Assembly: GCA_009838075.1 (NCBI GenBank)
Contig: VXSG01000004.1
Span: 1 to 64,000 of the forward strand
Reading direction: 5' to 3'
Length of the DNA stretch: 64,000 bases
DNA from: Boseongicola sp. SB0665_bin_10
GTDB taxonomy: Bacteria; Pseudomonadota; Alphaproteobacteria; Rhodobacterales; Rhodobacteraceae
Numbering within the stretch: the first letter of the stretch is position 1; each line of letters opens with the position of its first letter. The notes below the pieces were generated by a model. It had not been told where the DNA came from, did not search any database, and was given only the letters and a program-made list of their open reading frames with translations. The position numbers and the translations under genes were made by a program. Below, one piece after another: positions 63,997 to 64,000 of this stretch.

Positions 63997-64000
63997 TCAC

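Overview
This 64-kb window is high-GC alphaproteobacterial chromosome. Gene content and order resemble Rhodobacterales, but that is inferred from recognised proteins without any database search. Most of it is conserved housekeeping sequence: nhaA; mreBCD-mrdA-rodA; proC; lgt; pgeF; Lrp regulator/trxB; sat-cysC fusion; aroA; trmB; folD; ftsH; tilS; cpoB-pal-tolBARQ-ybgC; ruvBAC; aroBK; xerD; tyrA-type dehydrogenase; hisC. The accessory or unusual parts are: (i) an AAA/ABC-type ATPase translationally coupled to a small unknown protein with a possible nuclease-like core at the left edge, next to a truncated TbpB-like C-terminal relic; (ii) an arsR-permease unit with a perfect 12-bp-arm palindrome at the arsR start; (iii) a ~4.2-kb insertion splitting the usual ruvCAB-ybgC-tolQRAB order and carrying an HTH/PIN toxin-antitoxin-like pair and a DUF3500 protein; (iv) a GMC/SDR/sulfatase/SDR catabolic cluster; (v) a MotA/MotB-like stator pair whose MotB-like partner carries three separate heptad-multiple repeat expansions; (vi) an unlisted 44-aa membrane ORF upstream of a conserved unknown protein and xerD; (vii) a degenerate TnpB-like relic next to hisC. 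No tRNA, rRNA or CRISPR array was recognised. No complete undescribed system can be proven from sequence alone. The best candidates are the ATPase/small-protein pair and the repeat-expanded stator pair.
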